A stretch of DNA of 5,445 nucleotides from Eubacteriales bacterium (lineage in GTDB: Bacteria > Bacillota > Clostridia > JAQUNY01): NCBI GenBank assembly GCA_028717405.1, contig JAQUNY010000121.1, positions 1 to 5,445 of the forward strand. Direction: 5' to 3'. How positions within the stretch are numbered: the stretch's first letter is position 1; the number at the start of each line of letters is the position of its first letter. Made by a program: the position numbers and the translations under genes. The notes beneath the pieces are model-generated. The model made no database searches, was not told where the DNA came from, and was given only the letters and a program-made list of their open reading frames with translations. Positions 1 through 5,445 of this stretch are shown in pieces.

Positions 1-2
1 GA

Positions 3-86
3 GCTGCAAATCAGCAGCGGCATATAAGAAGCGATATATAAGAAGCTGCATATGAGCAGCGGCATATAAGAAGCGGAATATGAGAA
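3..86. repeat. 14-bp tandem repeat, six copies, organised as two 42-bp units
   Basis: Six contiguous 14-bp units start at 3, 17, 31, 45, 59 and 73, with the approximate consensus GCGGCATATAAGAA. The units at 17 and 59 are identical. Taken three at a time they form two 42-bp units (3-44 and 45-86) that match at 37 of 42 positions, so a 14-bp expansion was probably followed by a 42-bp duplication. Each 42-bp unit begins with a perfect 5-bp inverted repeat, GCTGC and GCAGC around a 6-nt loop (3-18 and 45-60). Every unit except the first has a TATAAG-like or TATGAG hexamer. The last unit supplies the ATG of the phospholipase gene. The array may extend left of the window. Any role in expression is inference. 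Confidence 0.85.
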
Positions 87-1471
87 ATGACAATACAATA
101 ATGAAAAAGCATAAACGCTCAAAAACAGGAACAATAATAAATAATGCAGACAAGTATACAGATGAACAGTCCCTCTATACCAGTCCGGAAGGCAGCAGAG
201 CCAAAGGCTTCGGCCTGGCTCTTGAAAGCAGCGGAGCCAAAGGCTTCGGCCTGGCGCTTGAAGGCGGCGGAGCCAAAGGCGCCTACCATATGGGCGTAAT
301 AAAAGCCTTCCTCGAAAAAGGCTACAAATTCGGAGGCATAACAGGGACTTCCATCGGCGCCCTCAACGGCGCTGCCGTTGCCCAGGGTGACTTCGACAAG
401 GCATACAGACTGTGGGAAAAGGTTGAACCCTCCATGCTCTTTGATATTGATTCAGAGCAATACCGCAAGCTGGTCAGCAGAGATATTGACAAAGAAGCGA
501 TCATGCATTTTGCATCTCAGGCAAAGAAGATCATCGAGAATAAGGGCATAGATACAAACAAAATCCGCAGCATCATAGGCGGTCTCATTAATGAGGACAG
601 ACTTCGCAGATCCCGCACTGATTTCGGTCTGGTGACTGTCTCTGTATCTGACTTCAAGCCCGTCGAGTTGTTCAAGGAAGATATTCCGGCCGGCAAGATC
701 ATCGACTATCTCCTCGCCAGTGCAAATCTTCCGATTTTCGGCCTGAAAAAAATTGAAAACAAGTATTATATCGACGGCGGATTTTACGACAACTGCCCTA
801 TCAACCTTATCGCAAGCAAGGGGTATAAAGATATTATCGCGGTCAGGACACTCGCATTTGGCATAGTCCAGGATGTTAAACGCAAGGATCTACACGTAAC
901 CAATATAAAGCCCTCTGAGCCTCCCGGCAAGGTTCTTGACTTCAGCCGCGAGCAGATCTCCAGGAGCCTTAATATGGGGTATTACGACGCTATCCGCAAT
1001 ATAAGCGGGCTTACGGGTTATAAATATTATATAAAGCCCTTCATTGAGAAAGATGCCGCTGCCATGCTTCTCAGATTTAATCAGAAGACGATCAAAGGCC
1101 TTATGGATATCACTGACCCGGCCTCATCACCCTCGTCGCCCTCTGACTGCACCTCGCGCCTTCTTCTCGAAACAACTCTTCCCCGTATATCACATCTCCT
1201 GGGCCTTGAAGAAGAGGCCGGATATGACACTATCCTGATAAAGTTAATGGAAATACTGGCCGAGGAAAAAGGTCTGCAGAAATACAGGATCTACTCTTTC
1301 AGACAATTCACACGCGAGCTGAAAAAGCTTCCTCCCCTTCCTGCCCATGACACTGCAAAGGATAATGAGAGCCATCCCCAGGGGGGTCTGCAAAAAATGC
1401 TGCTGACATATACATCAAAAAAGCCTCACATACTGGCAATATCACAGTATGTGCTGGATGCGCTTTATTGA
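80..1471 (+). CDS. patatin-like phospholipase family protein
   Basis: This is a 463-residue serine acyl hydrolase of the patatin family, whose members hydrolyse acyl chains of membrane lipids using a Ser-Asp dyad. The glycine-rich oxyanion loop GGGAKG is at residues 62-67. The nucleophile elbow GTSIG (89-93) has Ser91 as the catalytic residue, ASANLPIFG is at 213-221, and DGG at 232-234 supplies catalytic Asp232. All key residues are present, so the enzyme is probably active. There is no signal peptide or obvious membrane segment, so a cytoplasmic or peripheral membrane location is likely. Oddities are a 37-residue polar N-terminal extension, a duplicated loop segment (residues 38-61), and a Ser/Pro-rich stretch near 348-356 before a helical C-terminal region. 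The ATG at 80 lies in the last unit of the leader repeat and has only a weak Shine-Dalgarno sequence. The ATG at 101 is an alternative. An in-frame stop at 53-55 limits any further extension. The physiological substrate is unknown. Confidence 0.92.
   Translation: MRNDNTIMKKHKRSKTGTIINNADKYTDEQSLYTSPEGSRAKGFGLALESSGAKGFGLALEGGGAKGAYHMGVIKAFLEKGYKFGGITGTSIGALNGAAVAQGDFDKAYRLWEKVEPSMLFDIDSEQYRKLVSRDIDKEAIMHFASQAKKIIENKGIDTNKIRSIIGGLINEDRLRRSRTDFGLVTVSVSDFKPVELFKEDIPAGKIIDYLLASANLPIFGLKKIENKYYIDGGFYDNCPINLIASKGYKDIIAVRTLAFGIVQDVKRKDLHVTNIKPSEPPGKVLDFSREQISRSLNMGYYDAIRNISGLTGYKYYIKPFIEKDAAAMLLRFNQKTIKGLMDITDPASSPSSPSDCTSRLLLETTLPRISHLLGLEEEAGYDTILIKLMEILAEEKGLQKYRIYSFRQFTRELKKLPPLPAHDTAKDNESHPQGGLQKMLLTYTSKKPHILAISQYVLDALY
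191..280 (+). repeat. 36-bp in-frame tandem duplication of the patatin oxyanion-loop segment
   Basis: Units at 191-226 and 227-262 match at 33 of 36 positions. They are followed by an 18-bp partial third copy (263-280) that belongs to the conserved domain. The translated units read GSRAKGFGLALE, SSGAKGFGLALE and then GGGAKG. Only the last has the full glycine triplet expected of a patatin oxyanion loop. Differences between copies in the first three codons are all G/A transitions that change glycine to serine or arginine. The first two copies are therefore probably non-catalytic. Confidence 0.9.
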
Positions 1472-1497
1472 ATCTTATTTGTTTAATGTGGTATACT
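1468..1497 (+). promoter_or_regulatory. sigma-A type promoter with extended -10, for the penicillin-binding protein gene
   Basis: A TTGAAT -35 box at 1468-1473 is followed by an 18-bp spacer and TATACT at 1492-1497. A TGG just before the -10 (1489-1491) fits the extended -10 pattern TGn. The predicted transcript would start near 1504, giving a leader of about 36 nt before the ATG at 1540. The -35 box overlaps the TGA of the phospholipase gene. The penicillin-binding protein can therefore be expressed on its own, although read-through from the upstream gene remains possible. Confidence 0.7.
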
Positions 1498-1529
1498 TTT
1501 AGCCAATGGCATTACGGCAGCGCTGCTAC

Positions 1530-1537
1530 AGGAGAAG
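1530..1537 (+). promoter_or_regulatory. ribosome binding site that fixes the penicillin-binding protein start
   Basis: AGGAGAAG lies so that the AGGAG core (1530-1534) is 5 nt from the ATG at 1540. This is the only good Shine-Dalgarno sequence near the 5' end of the reading frame. It argues against the upstream TTG at 1468, which lies inside the promoter and would add 24 residues with no family resemblance. Confidence 0.8.
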
Positions 1538-1539
1538 AT

Positions 1540-4266
1540 ATGAGTACCAGTCGGCAAAACGACAAAAACCATGAAGCATTTGAAGCTTTTACACAGGAAA
1601 AATCACCTGTGTCTTCCATAAAGGAATTCACATATACCGTTTATGGCCTCGCCCGCAAAGCTTATTTGTCTGTAAAAGCGGCATTATCTTCAGGCACGGG
1701 CAGAAAATCCACCTCCCGGAAGAAGCCGGTTGCTTCCCCGTCACTTAAACCCAAGCCGACACACAATACCCGCAAGCCGTCCCGGTATACCTTTCGCCCT
1801 AAAAAACTGATAAAAAGCCTGCTCGTTACCGCCATAATTTTCGGCATAATGGCCACAGGCCTTCTCTCCGGAGTCGTCGTCGGATACGTCCGTTCAACTG
1901 TCCCGATAACCGCCGACCAGCTCAGGGTTTCAAATTTTATTTCTTATGTTTATGACAGCACGGGCGAGCATCTGATCGGTGAACTTGCCAGCGTCGAAAA
2001 AAGGATATGGGTCGATTATGACGACACTCCAAAATACATGCACGACGCTATCATTTCCATAGAGGACGAGAGGTTTGACCAGCATCCAGGTATTGACATC
2101 AAAGGCCTTATTAGTGCCTTTGTTAAAAAAATCCTCAACCCCACCTCCCTCATGGCCGGCGCCAGCACTCTCACTCAGCAGGTCATAAAGAACCTTACAG
2201 GCGAGGATGACCGGAGCGTACGCAGGAAAGTGCAGGAACAATGGAGATCTCTGCTTCTGGAAACACAGCTTGATAAATGGGAAATACTCCAGCTCTATAT
2301 GAATGTCATGACCACCGGCGTAAACATGTACGGAGTCGAAATAGCAGCGCAGACTTATTTCGACCGCACTGCGGCCAGCCTCACCCTTGCGCAGTGTGCC
2401 TTCATCGCAGGGATCACGAACAACCCCTCTGTATACAATCCCTATACTACTAAAGGACGTGAAAACGCTCTTAAAAGGATGGATGTTGTCCTTTATAAAA
2501 TGCTGGAACTCGGGAAAATAACACAGGTTGAGTACGAGACCGCGCTCAATGAAGAACTTGTATTCTTTGAAAAAGATGAATCCAACGAAGGGCTTATCTC
2601 AGGCAAACAGACATATTTCGTGGATCAGGTGATACTTGATGTCAAGAAGGACCTGATTGCGAAAGGGATGTCTGAAAGCGCAGCCCTCAACATGATATAC
2701 AATTCGGGGATCAGGATCATAACCACAATGGATGTTGAAGTCCAAAAGGCTTTAGACGACATCTACACAAATCCGCAAAACTTCCCTGTAACAAATCCCT
2801 ATGCCCCGCATCCCCAGGCTTCGGTAGTAATAATAGACCCGCGCAACGGCCAGGTCAGGGCTATGTACGGCGGCTACGGCGAAAAGGAAGGAAATACTCT
2901 TAACAGGGCTACGCAGATACAGCGCCCGCCCGGATCAAGTATCAAGCCCATCGCGGTTTACGCTCCAGCCCTGAATGAGAAACTGATAACAGCTGCTACA
3001 ATAATAGACGACGCCCCTGTCTACATGCTTGGCTATGGCACGGAAGACGACGAGTCTCAGGCTGAAGAAAATGAAGAAGAAGAAGAAGAGAAAAAGCCCG
3101 AAAGATATCCGGAAAACTACGATAAAACGTACAGCGGTCTGACACCGGTCCGGGACGCGGTGAGAAAGTCCCTTAATGTGGTCGCCGCTAAAATCTGGCG
3201 TGATATCCTTGGAGCCGACCTTTCGCTCAAATATTTAAAAAGCGTAGGTATAAACAGAGATCAGCGTAATGTATCCCTTGCACTCGGCGGTCTTGAATAT
3301 GGCGTCAATCCTCTCCAAATGTCAGCTGCCTACGCTTCATTTGCAAACCGGGGAATATATTATCAGCCGGTAACATACCTGAGAGTATACGACGCTTCCG
3401 GCAGGCTCGTCCTCGACAAAAGAGCTCAGAATCCCGCTATTGTGTATAGTGAAGCAACGGCCTACATTATGACTGATATTTTAAAAGATGTCTGCAGAAA
3501 CGGAACAGCTTACCCGTATGGCATAATCAGCAACGCCAGGGGCGATCTTATGTTCACAGCCGGTAAAACCGGTACTACCAGCGACAACAGAGACAAATGG
3601 TTTGTAGGCTTTACCGCGTATTATGTCTGCGCCACATGGTATGGCTATGATAATAACGCTGTCATTCCGGAAGGCGCGGAAAGAAACCAGGCGCTAAATC
3701 TCTGGAATCTGGTAATGACAAGGATACATTCAGAGCTTGAACCGCTTGATTTTGAAGAACCTCCCGGCATTGAAAAAGCAGATATCTGCATACGTTCGGG
3801 ACTTCTGCCGGATGTATATTGCACAAAGGACCCGATCAAAACCGCCATGGGAGTGCCTCAGGAAGCTGTCCGCTACGATGAGCTGTTTCTGAAAGGTACG
3901 GTGCCGTCAGAAAAATGCGACGTCCATATAAAAGTGAAAGTATGCAGGGACAGTACCGACGAATATGGAAGAAACCTCCCCGCATCAGAATACTGCCCGT
4001 CTTCATCGATTATCGAAAAAGTTTTGATTGGGCGCCGCGTCCCATATATACCATACTCAGAGGACGATCCGCTCCCTGCTGACTTTATGTACGACTATCC
4101 CTCATTATCGGAGTGTGATGTGCACACAAAAAAGCCTCAGCCCACAATCAGCGGCAAAAAAAAACCGGGGACTTCTCCTTCATCCTCGTCGCCAACTCCC
4201 GGGATATCCTCGCCCACCGAATCCGAGGATGAAAACGTCAGCGAAAATACCGGCAGAGAAGATTGA
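1540..4266 (+). CDS. class A penicillin-binding protein, bifunctional glycosyltransferase/transpeptidase (PBP1A family)
   Basis: This 908-residue protein polymerises lipid II into glycan strands and crosslinks the stem peptides outside the membrane. Residues 1-89 form a basic Ser/Pro/Lys-rich cytoplasmic tail, and about 90-117 form the single membrane anchor. The GT51 domain follows, with EDERFDQHPG around catalytic Glu175, GASTLTQQVIKN at 207-218, RRKVQE near 228-233 and KWEILQLYMN at 246-255. The penicillin-binding domain has SSIK (Ser466 nucleophile, Lys469), SLN at 544-546 and KTGT at 676-679, so both active sites look complete. A glutamate-rich insert (about 501-519) sits between SSIK and SLN. 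Residues 750-862 hold a degenerate cysteine-containing repeat, and the last 45 residues are Ser/Pro/Thr-rich. The gene has its own promoter downstream of the phospholipase gene and ends 26 bp from a convergent gene. The family assignment is very secure; the exact paralogue name is not. Confidence 0.97.
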   Translation: MSTSRQNDKNHEAFEAFTQEKSPVSSIKEFTYTVYGLARKAYLSVKAALSSGTGRKSTSRKKPVASPSLKPKPTHNTRKPSRYTFRPKKLIKSLLVTAIIFGIMATGLLSGVVVGYVRSTVPITADQLRVSNFISYVYDSTGEHLIGELASVEKRIWVDYDDTPKYMHDAIISIEDERFDQHPGIDIKGLISAFVKKILNPTSLMAGASTLTQQVIKNLTGEDDRSVRRKVQEQWRSLLLETQLDKWEILQLYMNVMTTGVNMYGVEIAAQTYFDRTAASLTLAQCAFIAGITNNPSVYNPYTTKGRENALKRMDVVLYKMLELGKITQVEYETALNEELVFFEKDESNEGLISGKQTYFVDQVILDVKKDLIAKGMSESAALNMIYNSGIRIITTMDVEVQKALDDIYTNPQNFPVTNPYAPHPQASVVIIDPRNGQVRAMYGGYGEKEGNTLNRATQIQRPPGSSIKPIAVYAPALNEKLITAATIIDDAPVYMLGYGTEDDESQAEENEEEEEEKKPERYPENYDKTYSGLTPVRDAVRKSLNVVAAKIWRDILGADLSLKYLKSVGINRDQRNVSLALGGLEYGVNPLQMSAAYASFANRGIYYQPVTYLRVYDASGRLVLDKRAQNPAIVYSEATAYIMTDILKDVCRNGTAYPYGIISNARGDLMFTAGKTGTTSDNRDKWFVGFTAYYVCATWYGYDNNAVIPEGAERNQALNLWNLVMTRIHSELEPLDFEEPPGIEKADICIRSGLLPDVYCTKDPIKTAMGVPQEAVRYDELFLKGTVPSEKCDVHIKVKVCRDSTDEYGRNLPASEYCPSSSIIEKVLIGRRVPYIPYSEDDPLPADFMYDYPSLSECDVHTKKPQPTISGKKKPGTSPSSSSPTPGISSPTESEDENVSENTGRED
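3073..3090 (+). repeat. GAA trinucleotide run encoding a poly-glutamate stretch
   Basis: Five GAA codons and one GAG follow directly on one another, inside a wider acidic segment (about 3040-3102) of the penicillin-binding protein gene. The run encodes six consecutive glutamates, EEEEEE, in a loop between the transpeptidase SxxK and SxN motifs. A trinucleotide run of this kind can expand or contract without breaking the frame. It is short, and instability here is inference. Confidence 0.6.
3787..4125 (+). repeat. two degenerate cysteine repeats in the penicillin-binding protein C-terminus
   Basis: Two segments share the same order of landmarks. The first (3787-3927, residues 750-796) starts C-I-R-S, continues with LP then three residues then C, and ends in KCDVH. 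The second (3943-4125, residues 802-862) starts C-R-D-S, continues with LP then four residues then C, and ends in ECDVH. Each holds three cysteines and a final CDVH. The spacing inside is longer in the second copy. They lie outside the membrane, after the transpeptidase domain. Clostridial class A proteins often carry one such cysteine segment; reading this as an internal duplication is my inference from the motif order. Confidence 0.55.
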
Positions 4267-4292
4267 TCGTGAGCCGTCCAACCATTTCGCTG

Positions 4293-5231
4293 CTAAATAA
4301 TCCTGCTGTCCAGATATTCGTTTATAATTTTCTCGTATTCCTGAGATATTCGTTTAATTATATTGTTCCGGGGCGACATGAATCTGATTCCGTCAACATA
4401 TGATACCGGCAGGACTTTGATTGATGTTCCTGAAATAAACAGTCCGTCAGCCTTCAGTAGTTCCCTCATGCTGACCGGCTTTTCCTCTGTTTTTATATTC
4501 TGCCTTTTGCAGGCTTCAAATATGTATTGCCTTGTTATCCCCTTAAGGACCTGTTCTCCCGGTGCAGTTACGACAGTTTCGCCGATCACAGTGAAGAGGT
4601 TTGATTTGCTCCCCTCTGTCACAAACCCTTTTCTGTCCCTGAGCAGTATCTCATAAGCATCAGGATCACTTGCGAACGCTTCCGCAACCCTTGCCTTATA
4701 ATCAGCCCTCTCAATTTTGGCATTCGGAGAGACTCTTTCGATCAGGGCGGTCCTGGCCTTTACTCCCGCCATAATTTCATCGGGAGATGGGTATTTACTC
4801 TTCTTTATATATATCATTGAGGAGAATTTCCCCTCCTGTTCAGGGAAGGCCGTGATTTTTATATTGAAATCCTGAAGGCCGTTTATTTCTGCAAGCAACT
4901 GTATCTGCGCAGCAATCGCCACACATAAAGCTTCAAATCTGCCTTTATGAAAGTCATCTTCAGGGAACCCCCTGTCTCTGTAAACGTAATTGTATCCGCT
5001 TCCAAAAGCATCCTTCAAACTGTACCCAACCGCCGAAAGGGATCTGTCCATCCTGTTCATATGGTCTTCAAAGAAAAGCGGCTTACGCTTTATAACACGG
5101 ACAACTTCATAAGCAGTAAGCCCTGAGTTTTCATCATAAGCAGGGATTCCTGAAGCTTCACCTGTTACTCCGTTTAAAATGAAGTATTTACCGGCATTAT
5201 CAGCCGGTCCTGTTTTTAAAGCGCCATCCAT
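4293..5231 (-). CDS. aminotransferase class IV (PLP fold type IV) family protein
   Basis: This 312-residue PLP enzyme belongs to the superfamily of branched-chain aminotransferase, D-amino-acid aminotransferase and aminodeoxychorismate lyase. An N-terminal FEDHMNRMDRSL motif (54-65) is typical of the family. Lys172 in NAKIERADY is the likely Schiff-base lysine. VTEGSKSNLF (204-213) carries the glutamate expected to contact the pyridine nitrogen, LKGITRQ (229-235) fits the cofactor-phosphate site, and SGTSIKVLPV (267-276) is the conserved late motif. The protein is probably cytosolic. The ATG at 5231 is preceded by GGAAGG at 10 nt. A TTG at 5267 would add 12 residues but lacks a well-spaced ribosome binding site. 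The gene lies 53 bp after the end of an upstream partial gene on the same strand and is convergent with the penicillin-binding protein gene. The motifs do not separate the possible substrates, so no gene symbol is given. Confidence 0.9.
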   Translation of the reverse strand: MDGALKTGPADNAGKYFILNGVTGEASGIPAYDENSGLTAYEVVRVIKRKPLFFEDHMNRMDRSLSAVGYSLKDAFGSGYNYVYRDRGFPEDDFHKGRFEALCVAIAAQIQLLAEINGLQDFNIKITAFPEQEGKFSSMIYIKKSKYPSPDEIMAGVKARTALIERVSPNAKIERADYKARVAEAFASDPDAYEILLRDRKGFVTEGSKSNLFTVIGETVVTAPGEQVLKGITRQYIFEACKRQNIKTEEKPVSMRELLKADGLFISGTSIKVLPVSYVDGIRFMSPRNNIIKRISQEYEKIINEYLDSRII

Positions 5232-5241
5232 AAATATGTTG

Positions 5242-5247
5242 CCTTCC
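5242..5247 (-). promoter_or_regulatory. candidate ribosome binding site for the aminotransferase
   Basis: On the minus strand GGAAGG lies 10 nt before the ATG at 5231. The spacing is slightly long but workable. The alternative TTG at 5267 has only GGTGG one base upstream, which is too close to act as a normal site. This supports the shorter start. Confidence 0.45.
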
Positions 5248-5284
5248 GTTTCAGAATTGCATCTCAAGCCACCATCTTTTGTTC

Positions 5285-5445
5285 TTATATTTCAAGCTTA
5301 AGTATACGCTGGCTTTTTTCATCCATTTTTGAATAATCTCTGATCACATACCTGTTTGAATCTATATCCCTTATAAATACTTCAAAGTTTTTTACAAAAA
5401 TATCATTGTTGCTTCGTGTGTAAAATTCCTGGTATCCTTTGTCAG
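5285..5445 (-). CDS. C-terminal fragment of an unrecognised protein (gene cut by window edge)
   Basis: The minus strand is open from the right edge to a TAA at 5285-5287, giving the last 52 residues of a longer protein. The fragment begins DKGYQEFYTRSN and ends KSQRILKLEI. It is polar and mixed in charge, with many Asp, Lys, Arg and aromatic residues and no membrane segment or cysteine. I do not recognise the family. The frame is uninterrupted, has no stop for its full visible length, and leaves a short same-strand gap before the aminotransferase. It is therefore likely a real gene in the same operon. The N-terminus and the operon promoter must lie to the right of the window. Confidence 0.7.
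   Translation of the reverse strand, partial: DKGYQEFYTRSNNDIFVKNFEVFIRDIDSNRYVIRDYSKMDEKSQRILKLEI

Noticed and set aside
1..86. Minus-strand frame open through the leader repeat, giving a hydrophobic 14-residue repeat (RFLYAAA-type)
   Set aside because: The underlying unit is 14 bp and not a multiple of three, the frame runs antisense into the phospholipase gene, and no start with a ribosome binding site is evident. It is more likely a by-product of the DNA repeat, though the left edge hides its end.
191..280. CRISPR-like repeat, because 36 bp is a typical repeat length
   Set aside because: The copies are directly contiguous with no spacers and are translated in frame within a protein domain.
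1131..1140. Shared 10-mer CCTCGTCGCC in the phospholipase Ser/Pro stretch and in the penicillin-binding protein tail (4184-4193)
   Set aside because: Both encode Ser/Pro runs with the same preferred TCG codons, so chance similarity is sufficient.
1377..1386. CCCCAGGGGGG tract in the phospholipase gene as a frameshift or phase-variation site
   Set aside because: The frame continues normally through it (HPQGGLQK), six G residues is a modest run, and only the last 25 or so residues would be affected.
1468..1539. TTG at 1468 as the penicillin-binding protein start, adding 24 residues
   Set aside because: It lies on the -35 box of the promoter and in the phospholipase stop region, has no ribosome binding site, and the added residues look like translated promoter DNA. 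The ATG at 1540 has AGGAG at 5 nt.
1930..2241. Minus-strand open frame of 103 residues inside the penicillin-binding protein gene, and similar antisense frames at 322-504, 517-702, 1662-1856 and 3645-3848
   Set aside because: All lie opposite well-conserved coding sequence, lack family resemblance and convincing start signals, and are shadows of the sense genes.
4251..4276. Possible terminator using CGGC at 4251-4254 and GCCG at 4273-4276
   Set aside because: The stem is only 4 bp with a loop of about 18 nt and no following T-tract.
5232..5267. TTG at 5267 as the aminotransferase start
   Set aside because: The only GG-rich sequence upstream is one base away, which is too close. The ATG at 5231 has GGAAGG at 10 nt. 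It is kept as an alternative in the feature entry.

Overview
The window looks like chromosomal DNA of a Bacillota bacterium, most likely a member of Clostridia. This is inferred from three things. The class A penicillin-binding protein has a clostridial-type glycosyltransferase domain and a cysteine-containing tail. The aminotransferase is of a type common in clostridia. The base composition is moderate and the ribosome binding sites are AGGAG-like. No mobile element, CRISPR array, tRNA or rRNA was seen.

Layout, left to right. Positions 3-86 hold a layered tandem repeat: six 14-bp units that also form two 42-bp units, each 42-bp unit carrying a small hairpin. The repeat runs into the start of a patatin-like phospholipase gene (80-1471, +). 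Near its N-terminus that gene carries a second tandem duplication, a 36-bp unit at 191-280 that copies the oxyanion-loop segment. A sigma-A type promoter with an extended -10 (1468-1497) overlaps the phospholipase stop codon and drives a bifunctional class A penicillin-binding protein (1540-4266, +). Both catalytic domains of that protein look intact. It also has a long basic cytoplasmic tail, a glutamate-rich insert in the transpeptidase domain, a degenerate cysteine repeat and a Ser/Pro/Thr-rich end.

After a 26-bp convergent junction the minus strand carries a PLP-dependent class IV aminotransferase (4293-5231). Upstream of it on the same strand is the C-terminal end of an unrecognised gene (5285-5445) cut by the window edge. 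These two are probably co-transcribed from a promoter beyond the right edge.

Functionally, the left pair concerns the cell envelope: a cytoplasmic or membrane-associated lipid acyl hydrolase and a peptidoglycan polymerase/crosslinker. The aminotransferase belongs to amino-acid or folate-type metabolism, and its substrate cannot be read from sequence alone. I see no clear new multi-gene system. The most unusual signals are the two independent tandem expansions within the first 290 bp, and the duplication of a catalytic loop in the phospholipase.
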